DNA of 64,000 nucleotides. Source: CAVONB01 sp963697205. Its GTDB lineage: Bacteria; Pseudomonadota; Alphaproteobacteria; Rhizobiales; Hyphomicrobiaceae. Positions 48,259-57,496 of this stretch are shown here, one piece after another; the stretch's first letter is position 1; the number at the start of each line of letters is the position of its first letter. Below the pieces are notes generated by a model. That model did no database searches and was not told where the DNA came from. It saw nothing but the letters and a program-made list of their open reading frames with translations. Made by a program: the position numbers and the translations under genes. The DNA lies in assembly GCA_963697205.1 (NCBI GenBank), contig CAVONB010000002.1:62001-126000 (forward strand). Direction: 5' to 3'.

Positions 48259-49449
48259 TCAGCCAGCGGCCTTCGAGCCGGCGCGGTTCCAGCCGCGCCC
48301 ACCCTCGCCGTAGACCTCGTGCCCTCCGTCCGTGACGATCACGGTGTCCTCCAGCTTGATGAAGCCACGCCGGGGATGCTTGATCGTCGTCTCGACCGAG
48401 ATGACCATCCCAGCCTCCAGCGGTCGGCCTGCGTCATCGGCGGCATAGGGCACCGGCCCGGTGTCCGTCAGCCGCGGCGCCTCGTGGCTCACCATGCCCA
48501 TGCCGTGCGCCAGGAACTCCATGTACGGCTTGTGCGCCGACTGCGCGACGAGCGGCTCTGCCGCCGCATAGAGCGCACGCCCCATCTCGCCCGCCCGCAC
48601 CACCTTGAACGCGGCACGCTGGACCGTCTCGATCTCGGCCAGCAGATCCTCCAGCTCAGCGTCCGGCGTGCCCTGGATCGCCATGCGCACGATGTCGCCG
48701 ATGTAGCCTTTGTAATTCCCGCCGGAATCGAGCGACAGGATATCCCCCTTGCCCCACAATTGATCGGACGGAGCACGGTTGAGATCGGTGCCGCATGTAA
48801 TCAGGCAATACTCGAAATTGAGACCGCGATTCGTCTCCTCCCGCCGCAGCGCCTCCACGAGATCCGCCTTCGTCGCCATGCCCGGCTCGTGGTTGGCGAT
48901 CACCGCCTGCATCGACGCCAGCACCGCCTCGGAGGCGTACTTCAGCTTCTTCAGTTCGTCGCCCGACTTCTTCGCGCGCTGGCGCTCCAGCACGAACAGG
49001 CCGTCGACCCACGCCGCATCGGGAAACGCCGCGCGCAGGACCTGCGCCGCATCGAACGGCAGGAAGCCCAGCTCCGGCGCAATCCGCTTCGTCGCAAACC
49101 CCATCTCGCGGATCGTCTCGACCGCGATCTGCATCGCCTGCACAGAGCCATTGGCCTGGGTCTTGACAACCGGCGCCCACAACGGCTGCACGCCTGTTTG
49201 GAACGTCTCCAGCCGATGGCCGATATAGCAGGCTTTGTCGGGCCGACCCTTGGGATAGAGGAACACCGGTAGATAGCGCGTGACGCCGGTCGCATCCATG
49301 AAGTCGAAGAACTGCGCGCGATGTCCGCCCAGCAGGTACTGCACGTTGTGCTTGGACGTGGCGAGAACGACGTCGATGCCGGCCTCGTCCATCAGCCGGT
49401 CGAGGCGCGTGTGATCGAAGGGAATGGCAAGCCCAGTCGTCGTGCTCAT
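48259..49449 (-). CDS. M24-family metallopeptidase (Xaa-Pro aminopeptidase-like)
   Basis: About 396 residues. ATG 49449 has GGGAGCG upstream; a GTG at 49467 is alternative. An N-terminal creatinase-like domain precedes the pita-bread domain with metal ligands Asp in DILSLDSGGNYKGYIGDIVR, His in LAHGMGMVSHEAPRL, Glu in GMVISVETTIKHPRRGFIKL and Glu in IKLEDTVIVTDGGHEV. The family cleaves Xaa-Pro bonds or hydrolyses small substrates such as creatine. It lies in a minus-strand group with an amidohydrolase and an IlvD-like dehydratase, hinting at small-molecule catabolism. Confidence 0.9.
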   Translation of the reverse strand: MSTTTGLAIPFDHTRLDRLMDEAGIDVVLATSKHNVQYLLGGHRAQFFDFMDATGVTRYLPVFLYPKGRPDKACYIGHRLETFQTGVQPLWAPVVKTQANGSVQAMQIAVETIREMGFATKRIAPELGFLPFDAAQVLRAAFPDAAWVDGLFVLERQRAKKSGDELKKLKYASEAVLASMQAVIANHEPGMATKADLVEALRREETNRGLNFEYCLITCGTDLNRAPSDQLWGKGDILSLDSGGNYKGYIGDIVRMAIQGTPDAELEDLLAEIETVQRAAFKVVRAGEMGRALYAAAEPLVAQSAHKPYMEFLAHGMGMVSHEAPRLTDTGPVPYAADDAGRPLEAGMVISVETTIKHPRRGFIKLEDTVIVTDGGHEVYGEGGRGWNRAGSKAAG

Positions 49450-49489
49450 TGTTTCGCTCCCGCTCACCGTGGCCGTGTTGATGATGCGG

Positions 49490-49894
49490 CTATTGCCGCG
49501 TTGTCCTCGACATGAACTTCTGCACGTCCTCGCCCGCCAGGATCCGGCACGAGGGATGCGTCGGATCCTGCGCGGCGCATTTCGCTCTCAGCCTTTCGCA
49601 GCCACTGGCCGTCGCGTTCTGCACGCATTGGCCGGCGATCGCGATGTCCATATAGCTCCCGAATGCGTGCGGACCGTTGGGCTGCGAATGCGTGTAGCCG
49701 ATCGCGCCGCCCCATGTGACTGCACCGAACAGCCAGATCCCAAGCGTAACGAGCACCACCCGCCACCGCGACGTCAACCCGACCATGCGCGTGCGAACAA
49801 GGCCAAGGAGTGCAAACAGCACGCCGCCGAACAGACAGATCACAAAGATCAGCTGCGCCACCATCTGCAACCGGATCAGGTTGTCGTAGCTCAT
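49490..49894 (-). CDS. hypothetical membrane protein with a Cys-rich periplasmic tail
   Basis: 134 residues. Two hydrophobic helices (MVAQLIFVICLFGGVLFALL, VVLVTLGIWLFGAVTWGGAI) are followed by a region with four or more Cys (GQCVQNATASGCERLRAKC, PSCRIL). Paired Cys suggest disulfides outside the cytoplasm. I do not recognise the family. It is 18 bases downstream of the amidohydrolase stop on the same strand. Confidence 0.7.
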   Translation of the reverse strand: MSYDNLIRLQMVAQLIFVICLFGGVLFALLGLVRTRMVGLTSRWRVVLVTLGIWLFGAVTWGGAIGYTHSQPNGPHAFGSYMDIAIAGQCVQNATASGCERLRAKCAAQDPTHPSCRILAGEDVQKFMSRTTRQ

Positions 49895-49912
49895 CTCATC
49901 CGCCCCGAAGCC

Positions 49913-50758
49913 TCACGCCGGCCCCGGCGACCAGCCGTAGACCCGCGCAGCCGTCCCGCCCATCAGCTCCGCCTTGTCGCTCTCGCTGATGCGCTGCGTC
50001 TGACGGAACGCATCGACACCTTGGCTGAACGTCAAAAACGCCACCGCACGCGTCCAGTCCGTCCCCCACAGGCACCGATCGACGCCGAACGCATCGATCA
50101 TCCGGCACACCGGGTCCCAGATGTCGCGATAGGGATAGTCCTCCAGCGACAGCGTGCACGCGCCGGTGATCTTCATCGCAACGTTCGGGCATTGCGCCAG
50201 CGCCAGCACCTGCTCGAGCTCGGACCACGGCTCGGCCGGCTTGGGCGGCGACATCGGCTGCACGAGGCCGAGGTGATCGACCACGATCTGCGTATCGGGA
50301 TTGCGCTGGATGAGCGCGATCCCCTGATCGAGCCGCCCGGCGATATGCAGGTTGACCGGCAGTGACAGCCGCGCCGCCGTCGAAAGAACGCGGTTGATCC
50401 CCGGATCGTCGGCATCCGCCGCCAGCCCCGCCCGCGCCAGCAGCATTCGGATGGCAACCGCACCGGACGTGCGCTTCCAGTCCGCGATGATCTCACCCAC
50501 GCCAGGATCGGATGGATCGACCGGCTTGACGAGCGCAAACCGGCCCGCATGGCGCTGGTGCACTTGGCGCGCATAGCTGGCGTCGTACCGGTACATCGTG
50601 AACGCGGAGACGAGGATCGCGCCATCGACGCCCGCCGCGTCCATCGCCGCGACCATCTGGTCGCCGGTCACCTCGGGCGGCCCCTCCAGCACGCCGTGCC
50701 ACGGCCGGCCCGGATGATCGCGCTCGTAGGCATGCACCTGCGCATCGATGATCGGCAT
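49913..50758 (-). CDS. amidohydrolase-2 family hydrolase (lactonase/decarboxylase-like)
   Basis: 281 residues from ATG 50758. TIM-barrel metal motifs: MPIIDAQVHAYERDHPG (DxH-like), RDTQ-region IVVDHLGLVQPM (His), and LWGTDWTRAVAF (Asp). The family includes 2-pyrone-4,6-dicarboxylate lactonase and ACMS decarboxylase. With the neighbouring CMD genes a role in ring-cleavage product metabolism is possible, but this is inference. Confidence 0.88.
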   Translation of the reverse strand: MPIIDAQVHAYERDHPGRPWHGVLEGPPEVTGDQMVAAMDAAGVDGAILVSAFTMYRYDASYARQVHQRHAGRFALVKPVDPSDPGVGEIIADWKRTSGAVAIRMLLARAGLAADADDPGINRVLSTAARLSLPVNLHIAGRLDQGIALIQRNPDTQIVVDHLGLVQPMSPPKPAEPWSELEQVLALAQCPNVAMKITGACTLSLEDYPYRDIWDPVCRMIDAFGVDRCLWGTDWTRAVAFLTFSQGVDAFRQTQRISESDKAELMGGTAARVYGWSPGPA

Positions 50759-50877
50759 TCTGCGGCTCTCCTCACGATGCCTGCGCGAGCGGCGAAGGCC
50801 AGCACATAACGATACCGGGACACCCGCCTGCGAGCGTTCCAGGTGCCGCTTGGAAACCACGTGCCGGTCTCCAAGCC

Positions 50878-52762
50878 CTAGAACGCCTTGTTGACCTCCG
50901 GGCGGTACTTGTTCTTCGGCACGAAGCCCGAACGCTTGGCCTCGCGCCGGTCGCGTACCCACACCTCGCGGTTGGGATGCAGTCCGCCGCCGCGCGTCGC
51001 AGGGACTGCGGTCAGCCGCGCCCGGTGCAACAGCCGCGTGTCGGCCTCCCCGCAGTTGGGGTGCACGCCGCCGTTGCCCGCGACCACCTTGTCCCAGGCA
51101 TCCTTGCGCTGCTTGTAGGTCGCAGCATCCATCAGCGCTGTGCAGTTGATCTCGTTCACGTTGAGGTCGACGACGATCTCGTCGCCGTCCTCGATCAGCG
51201 CGATCGCCCCGCCCAGCGCCGCTTCCGGCCCGACGTGACCGATCACGAGGCCGACAGAGCCGCCGGAGAACCGGCCGTCCGTCATCAGCGCGACGACGAT
51301 GCCGCGCTCGCGGCACAGCGTCGTGATCCGCGAGGTGGAATCGAGCATCTCCGGCATGCCCGGCGCGCCGCTCGGACCCTCATAGCGCACGATGATCATG
51401 TCGTGGTCTGGCAAACCTGTCCGGCGTCTTGTCGAGCGCGTCGAGCAGTCCCTGCTCGCCCTCGAACACCCGCGCCGTGCCGCGGAAGACGTTGTTCTCC
51501 AGACCGCCTTCGACGCCCGCGAGCTTCAGGATCGCGGAGAACTCCGGCGACAGGTTGCCGCCCAGAACGCGCAAGCCGCCCGTCGGCTTGTAGGGTTTCG
51601 CCACGGGATAGATGACCTTGCCGTCAGGCGCCTTCGCGCCGAGCCGCTCCACCTGCTTAGCCAGCGTCTCACCCGTGCACGTCATCGCATCGCCGTTGAT
51701 GAGCCCCGCATCCAGCAGCTCGCGCACGATGACCTGCACGCCGCCGACGTTGTCGATGTCGAGCATCGAGTATTTGCCGTACGGCCGCGCGTCGGTCAGC
51801 ACCGGCACGACATGCTGCGACAGATGGTTGAACTCCTCAGGCGTCATCACCTCAGTCCAGAAGTCGGCATAGCCCGCCGCGCGCGCGATCTCCGGCGCAT
51901 GCAGCGTGACGTTGGTCGAGCCGCCGATCGCCATCGCCACGATCATCGCGTTGCGCAGGGAATCGCGCTGCACGATATCGCGTGGCTTCAGGCCGGCCTT
52001 GATCAGATCGGACAGATGCTCGACCAGCTCGGCCGGGAACGCCTCGAGCCGGCGCGGATCGTCGGAGGCCGGCGCCACCATGTGCAACGGCTGCATGCCG
52101 ACGACGCCGATGAAGGTCTGCATCGTGTTGTAGGTGAACATGCCGCCGCAGCTGCCGATACCGGGGCAGGCGTGGCAAGCGATGTGGTGGCGGTACGCGG
52201 CGTCGGGGTGGCCGGCCACCTGATAGGCGCTGACGATGTCGAGCGCCTCGCCGGTCTTGGGATCGTGACCCGGCCGGATCGTGCCGTCCGACATGATGAT
52301 CGCCGGCAGGTTGTGCTCCAGCAGCGCCGACAGCGTGCCGACCGGCGGCTTGTCGCACGCCACGACCGCGATCGTGCCGGCAAGTCCGCTCGCCGACAGG
52401 TGCTCGCACAACGCCTCGTTGGTCACCTCGCGGCCGAGCAGCGAATAGCGCATCTCCCGCGTGCCGTTGCGCACGCCGTCGGAGGTGCCGATCGTGTATT
52501 CGGGCTGGACGAGGCGGGCCTTGAGCTGGCCTTGTCCGTTGCCGATGCGCCCCTTCAACTGCTCGTGGATCGCCTCCACCTTGGCCAGGACACCGATGTA
52601 GCACTGGCTGTCGCCCTTGGTGCCGACCACGCCCACAGACGGCTCGTGGATCAGGTCGGGGTCCGTGCCGAGCCAGCGCGCCAGGCCGATGGTCTGGGTA
52701 GAGCGGCCGGGATGGCGGTCGATGAGCACGATTTTCGATGTGGCCACGGCGGGCTCCTTCAT
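50878..52762 (-). CDS. IlvD/Edd-family dehydratase; one frameshift
   Basis: From ATG 52762, about 627 residues after correcting one shift at about 51410, where KTPDRF runs on in the next frame as PDHDMIIVRYEGPSGAPGMP. The Fe-S ligands are in VVACDKPPVGTLSALLEHN and HHIACHACPGIGSCGGMFTY. Substrate loops include MAIGGSTNVTLHAPEIA and LMTDGRFSGGSVGLVIGHVG. The family covers dihydroxy-acid dehydratase of branched-chain amino-acid synthesis and sugar-acid dehydratases. The unusual C-terminal part (NREVWVRDRREAKRSGFVPK) and the catabolic context mean it need not be the biosynthetic IlvD. Confidence 0.86.
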
Positions 52763-53037
52763 GCGGGCGCGGTGCGTGTGATGGGATCAGACAGACTTTA
52801 TGGCCGGGAACGCCGAGCGGAAGCAAGGGGCCGGAAAACCGCGCGCCGATCCGGGAGAAGGCCCGATTTCCCCTCACCCCGCTGGCCCGCGCCCTGCGGA
52901 TCTGCCCCGAACCGGCGCCCGACTTTCCGCGCCTTTTAGGATAAACACTCCGGCGCGCCAACTCAGGTGCCGACAGCGGTTATTCTCCCCGCTGCCTGAT
53001 GCCCATTCATGTTCATCACTCCCGGAAGGCCCCTCGC

Positions 53038-53403
53038 ATGACCCTGCCCCGCCCGGCGCGCGCCGCCACGATCGCCATGCTCCTGTCGCTGCTGCCCGGC
53101 GCAGCGCTGGCCGATTGGACCGCCTACGCCATCGACGGCAAAGGCGCCGTCGGCCACGGGCGCGGCGGAACACGCGCGGCCGCCCGCAACTACGCGATCC
53201 AGTGGTGCGGCCGCCAGGGGTGCAACGTGATCATGGTGCGCGCCGACCGCTGCCAGGCGATCGCGGAGAGCCGCCACAATGGCTATTGGGTCGGCACCGG
53301 CGCCGCGTCCGCCCGCTCCACCGCCATCGGCAACGCCATCCAGCATTGCGGCGACTTCGCCCCGATCGAGAGCTGCAAGCTGCGGCACGCCTACTGCAAG
53401 TAG
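53038..53403 (+). CDS. secreted DUF4189-like protein
   Basis: 121 residues from ATG 53038, after GGAAGG. A signal peptide (ARAATIAMLLSLLPGAALA) is followed by DWTAYAIDGKGAVGHGRGGT, AARNYAIQWCGRQGCNVIMV, and several Cys in a repeated AIxxC pattern (AIQWCG, CQAIAESRHNGYW, AIQHCGDFAPIESC). Cys pairs imply disulfides in the periplasm or outside. Function unknown. Confidence 0.78.
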   Translation: MTLPRPARAATIAMLLSLLPGAALADWTAYAIDGKGAVGHGRGGTRAAARNYAIQWCGRQGCNVIMVRADRCQAIAESRHNGYWVGTGAASARSTAIGNAIQHCGDFAPIESCKLRHAYCK

Positions 53404-53535
53404 GGCCAGGCGCCCGGGACATAGAAAGCGCCCGGCGGCGCTGGCGGTACTGCCGCCCCACGCGCCCGCCCCGGTCTCGAAACCCGCGCCGGGGGACACG
53501 CCCGGAGCCCCCCGGAGCCCCGCGCATTATTCATG

Positions 53536-53754
53536 TCAGCGTCGGTGGCGGACGAGGGCGACAATGAGGCCGATGACGGCGCCGATGGGGCCGGTGACGA
53601 AGGCGGCCGTCATGGCGATCTCCTGGCTCTTGTCGTGAGTGTTCGACGAGAGCGCGGAGACGAGGCCTGCACCGACGGCGACTCCGGCGGCATAGCCGAG
53701 GATGACGAAGAGAAGGATGCGGAGGAACACGGGCTTGGAGCCTTCTGATATCAA
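53536..53754 (-). CDS. small two-helix membrane protein
   Basis: Up to 72 residues with helices FLRILLFVILGYAAGVAVGA and TAAFVTGPIGAVIGLIVALV and a basic end RHRR. The start is TTG 53754, which overlaps the stop of the preceding gene as TTGA, or GTG 53730 with AGAAGG ten bases upstream. Function unknown. Confidence 0.6.
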   Translation of the reverse strand: MISEGSKPVFLRILLFVILGYAAGVAVGAGLVSALSSNTHDKSQEIAMTAAFVTGPIGAVIGLIVALVRHRR

Positions 53755-53941
53755 CGATGCTTTACGAACCCCTTTGAATACTCCTGATCCATTGATTGCC
53801 TCGTCGTTTTTGCTGCATCGGAGGAAAGCATGAATAAATCGAGATTAAGTGGGTGTTGAAGGATTTCATTGAATAGTCCGGAATCGTCGCCAGCCGCGCG
53901 ATTGATATCGTCCGCAATATCATCAAGTTGAGCTGAGCTGA

Positions 53942-54887
53942 GAGTCCGTCCTCATAATTCTGGCTCTATTTCAGCACTCTGGCAATTCGCCGGAGCATCA
54001 GCCGGATGAGAGCCATGACGAGGAATGCGGCTGCGGTGCGCACGCGGTTCTCGTAGTCTTTGGCCAGACGCCTGCAGCGGCCGAGCCAGCCGAATGTGCG
54101 CTCGACGATCCATCGCCTGGGCAGAATGACGAAGCCTTTCGCCGCGTCGCACCGCTTGACGATCTCGAGCGGCAGGCCGGCGTCCTCGCGCACGGCTGTC
54201 GCAGTCGGATCGCCCTGATAGCCGCCGTCGGCGACGGCAAGCGCAAGCGTCGGGCAGCGCCGCGCCGCGATGGCAAGCAAGGGCGCGACCATATCGCGGT
54301 CCTGGATGTTGGCAGGCGTGATCGCGAAGTTGATCAGCAGGCCTTGCGTATCGACGCAGATGTGGCGCTTCTTGCCTTTGACCTTCTTGCCCGCGTCGTA
54401 CCCGCAGGGGTCGATCGAGGCCCCCCTTTTTCTGCGCTTTTCACGCTCTGGCTGTCGACGATGGCGAGGCTTGCTGTCGCGTTTCGCCCCGCGAGTTCCC
54501 GCGCTTTCACGTAGAGCGCGTCATGCACACGCGCGAGCACGCCGTCGCGGTCCCAGCACACGAGGTAGTCGTGCACGACGCTCTTGGAAGGAAAATCCTT
54601 CGGCAGCTGGCGCCACTGGCACCCAGTCGTCAGCACGTAGAGGATCGCGTTCAACAGATCGCGTGTTTCCGGCACCGGATGACGCCGAGCTTTTCTCGGT
54701 GGCGGCATCAGCGGCGCGATGATCGCCCACTCCTCGTCGGTCAAATCGCTCGGATATCGGCAGCTCTTGCGCTCGTAGGTTGCCCGGTTATCGTTCGTCC
54801 ACATCCTCGGCCCGCTCGCGAATCACGCGCACGGCCACACAGAATCACAACCGATTCCCTGGACTCAAGAACTTTGAGGACGGGCTC
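53942..54887 (-). mobile_element. IS5-family insertion sequence, copy 3
   Basis: 946 bp, same ends as copies 1 and 2, flanked by TGA at 53939-53941 and 54888-54890. It differs from copy 2 by a missing C and a C/T change near its right end. Confidence 0.93.
53966..54804 (-). CDS. IS5-family transposase, two frames joined by -1 shift (copy 3)
   Basis: The predicted halves are the same as in copies 1 and 2 (first frame from 54804, second ending at 53966). The slip run C6T5 on the plus strand is at 54421-54431. Conservation of the split in three copies shows it is part of the element and not an error. Confidence 0.87.
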
Positions 54888-55458
54888 TGAGATCTCGCAG
54901 AAGAGCTTGCGCTACTTCGATCTGACCACGCACCCGGGACACGAGGCTCTTGCTAATTGCTATTCGCCTTGTAACAACGCCAGGCTTCGCTGATGAACCA
55001 TCGAATTGGAGAATGACAAGCTCTGCCAGCCACTCGCCCGAATACGATCCCCCATTTCCAAAGTGGGCGACTGCCATGTCACGCAGATCGCACAGCTCCT
55101 TGTGAACCATTTTTTGTTCTTCAGTGAATTTGGATCGGAGATCGTAATTCTTGCGCTCTTTGGAAGTGGTTTTTGTCGCTCGCGCATACAAGATTATTGC
55201 GTTGTTCAACAGAGCAGACTCCATCGCGATCTTAGTTAGGCACTCGTCCTCCGATGAGCTTTTCATTAGGATATCAAGGGCATCAAGAGTTTCGATCGCG
55301 ATTACAAGATCCGAACAAAGGGAGTGCAAGTCGCGCGCTCGACGGATTTTGCCCGCGAGTGGCAGTAGCCTTCCTTCCGCCGAGAGACGGTCAGCGAGTG
55401 CTGTTAGATTGTAGGTTGGATCAGCGTCGGCCGCCATTCCGCTTGGTCTCCTGCCTCC

Positions 55459-56427
55459 CTACCCCCGCCCACCTTCGGTCGCGAGCCACGCGCCGCAGCA
55501 CGCTTTCGCCAAGTCGCGCACGCGCAGGATGTAGCTCTGGCGCTCGGTGACGGAGATGACGCCACGCGCGTCGAGCAGGTTGAACAGGTGCGAGGCCTTG
55601 ATGCACTGGTCGTAGGCGGGTAGCGCCAAGAGGTGCCGGTCGCCCTCGCCTTTCGCACCTGCTTCCAGCAACGCCTTGCACTCGGCTTCCGCGTCTCGGA
55701 AGTGCTGGAGCAGCCTATCGGTGTTGGCGTGCTCGAAGTTGAAGCGGGAATATTCCTGCTCGGCCTGCAGGAAGACGTCGCCGTAGGTCAGCTTGCGGTC
55801 GTCGTCGCGGCCGTTGAAGTTCAGATCGTACACGCGGTCGACGCCCTGGAGGTACATGGCGAGGCGTTCCAGGCCATAGGTGATCTCGCCGGACGCGGGA
55901 TTGCAGTCGTAGCCGCCGACCTGCTGGAAATAGGTGAACTGCGTCACCTCCATGCCGTTGCACCACACCTCCCAGCCCAGCCCCCACGCGCCGAGCGTCG
56001 GGCTCTCCCAGTCGTCCTCGACGAAGCGGATGTCGTTGATCGTGGTGTCGATGCCGATGCGGTCGAGGCTCTTCAGGTAGAGGTCCAGAATGTCGGGCGG
56101 CGACGGCTTCATGATCACCTGGAACTGGTAGTAGTGCTGCAGCCGGTTCGGGTTCTCGCCGTAGCGGCCGTCCTTGGGCCGGCGCGAAGGCTGAACGTAG
56201 GCCGCGTTCCAGGGCTTGGGCCCGAGCGCGCGCAAGGTCGTGGCGGGATGGAACGTGCCCGCGCCCACCTCCATGTCGTAGGGCTGCAGGATCACGCACC
56301 CCTGCTCCGCCCAGAACTGCTGCAGCGTCAGGATCATGTCCTGGAAGGCTTCAGCGGGCCTGAGCCCCGCGCCGGCGGGGGCGCGCTTGGCGCGCGCTGA
56401 GGACGTCGTTGCGGCGGAAGGGGACAT
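55459..56427 (-). CDS. glyQ: glycyl-tRNA synthetase alpha subunit
   Basis: 322 residues from ATG 56427. It reads AFQDMILTLQQFWAEQGCVI, YDMEVGAGTFHPATTLRALG, NPNRLQHYYQFQVIMKPSPP, GWEVWCNGMEVTQFTYFQQV, GEITYGLERLAMYLQGVDRV and RQSYILRVRDLAKACCGAWL. It charges tRNA-Gly together with GlyS. glyS is not directly downstream here: the unknown gene hit by the IS lies there instead, and glyS must be elsewhere. About 30 extra N-terminal residues (MSPSAATTSSARAKRAPAG) precede the usual start. Confidence 0.96.
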   Translation of the reverse strand: MSPSAATTSSARAKRAPAGAGLRPAEAFQDMILTLQQFWAEQGCVILQPYDMEVGAGTFHPATTLRALGPKPWNAAYVQPSRRPKDGRYGENPNRLQHYYQFQVIMKPSPPDILDLYLKSLDRIGIDTTINDIRFVEDDWESPTLGAWGLGWEVWCNGMEVTQFTYFQQVGGYDCNPASGEITYGLERLAMYLQGVDRVYDLNFNGRDDDRKLTYGDVFLQAEQEYSRFNFEHANTDRLLQHFRDAEAECKALLEAGAKGEGDRHLLALPAYDQCIKASHLFNLLDARGVISVTERQSYILRVRDLAKACCGAWLATEGGRG

Positions 56428-56674
56428 GGCAGCGCCTCGGCGGTTTCGATCGGTGCGGACCACCCTGGCGCAGCGCAGCAGAGCGGCCCGCAATCTATAG
56501 ACGACCCGCGTTGGTTGTCACGCCCAGGCACCACACAGGCACCACACCAGGCACCGAGCGGACCTCGACCGACCCCACGGCAGCGATCCGCCCCAGGGCA
56601 TGGCCGGGTAGGCACGCGCGGACTATGCGTCTACACTGATTTTGGGGGAGAACTGAACGACCAGGAGTGCTGCC

Positions 56675-56881
56675 ATGTCAGTCAACAAAGTCCTCGAGCT
56701 CATGTCGGAATCCAACAAGAGCTGGGAGGACGCCACGCAGAAGGCCGTCGACAAAGCGGCGAAATCGCTGAAAGGCATCAAATCGGTCTGGGTCCAGGAC
56801 TTCTCGGCGAAGGTGGACGCCAAGGGCAAGCTCACCACGTATCGCGTCACCTGCAAAGTCACGTTCGAGGTCGAGGACTGA
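56675..56881 (+). CDS. dodecin (flavin-binding)
   Basis: 68 residues: VNKVLELMSESNKSWEDATQ, KAAKSLKGIKSVWVQDFSAK and LTTYRVTCKVTFEVED match the dodecin fold of one helix on a three-strand sheet, with the flavin-stacking Trp in KSVWVQDF. Dodecins form hollow dodecamers that store riboflavin, FMN or FAD. Monocistronic. Confidence 0.93.
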   Translation: MSVNKVLELMSESNKSWEDATQKAVDKAAKSLKGIKSVWVQDFSAKVDAKGKLTTYRVTCKVTFEVED

Positions 56882-56921
56882 TCGAAGGCCGGCGCCTCAC
56901 GCGCGAAGTCTGCAAACACCA

Positions 56922-56945
56922 ACGGCGCGGCTTGGGCCGCGCCGT
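56922..56945 (+). terminator. hairpin downstream of dodecin
   Basis: ACGGCGCGGC pairs with GCCGCGCCGT around TTGG, 40 bases after the dodecin stop and between convergent genes. It lacks a T tract, so termination is only likely. Confidence 0.5.
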
Positions 56946-57003
56946 ATGATCCGCAACATCGGGTTCCAGACGGGATCGACGGGAAGCGATCTGCTTTGAT
57001 CGG

Positions 57004-57210
57004 TCACACGCTGCGGCGCGGCCGATAGACCTGTGTGGCCTCGTCCCATTCGAGCTCGCCCATTTCCTTGGGCACCCGCGTGCGCGCCTCCGCCTCCGCA
57101 GCCGCGGCGCGGCGCGCTTCGGTGAGCTTGGCGTCGGCTGTCTTCGATAGCCACTTGTAGCCTGCTGCCAAACCGGCACCGACGGCCAGAAGAACCAGAA
57201 GCTGGGGCAT
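57004..57210 (-). CDS. small membrane-anchored protein
   Basis: 68 residues from ATG 57210: helix MPQLLVLLAVGAGLAAGYKW, then a charged helix (ADAKLTEARRAAAAEAEART) and ELEWDEATQVYRPRRSV. The single helix plus a WD..T..YRP end occurs in small conserved alphaproteobacterial proteins. Function unknown. Confidence 0.65.
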   Translation of the reverse strand: MPQLLVLLAVGAGLAAGYKWLSKTADAKLTEARRAAAAEAEARTRVPKEMGELEWDEATQVYRPRRSV

Positions 57211-57496
57211 CTCGATCGTCCCGGTTGAAAAGACCGCCCGGGCGGGTCTCAAACCGGCCGGTTCGGCCGGCACCCGCGGCTGGGCGCTTCGCATCAGCGA
57301 GATGGCATATTACTCCCATCACGCCAGCGTGGTCATGCCGGTTTGTCGCAGATTTCGGTGCAAAAATGTGGCTTTTGAGGTCGCTGGCCCGGTGCTTCCA
57401 CGCGGCATGGTAAACGTCCCCCTGCAGGTCGGTCCACCGTGCGCCGCGCCTGCGTCAGCCTCGCCCGCGGCCACCTGCGCCAGACGCCGCGCCCCG

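Larger units (their letters stand above)
53751..55437 (-). pseudogene. unknown 245-codon gene interrupted by IS5-family copy 3
   Basis: The 5' part (ATG 55437) encodes a helical protein: AADADPTYNLTALADRLSAE, RDLHSLCSDLVIAIETLDAL, MVHKELCDLRDMAVAHFGNG, RRIAISKSLVSRVRGQIEVA. Removing the IS and one TGA copy joins LLRDL in frame to SSAQLDDIADDINRAAGDDS, NEILQHPLNLDLFMLSSDAA and a stop at 53751-53753. The RDMAVAHFG motif and all-helical nature recall HEPN/AbiV-like proteins, but the R-x4-6-H signature is not clear, so I leave the family open. Lower GC than glyQ next door suggests acquisition. Confidence 0.6.

Noticed and set aside
53751..55437. Interrupted gene considered as HEPN/AbiV abortive-infection protein
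   Set aside because: It is all-helical with RDMAVAHFG, but I could not establish the conserved catalytic signature, so I left it as unknown.
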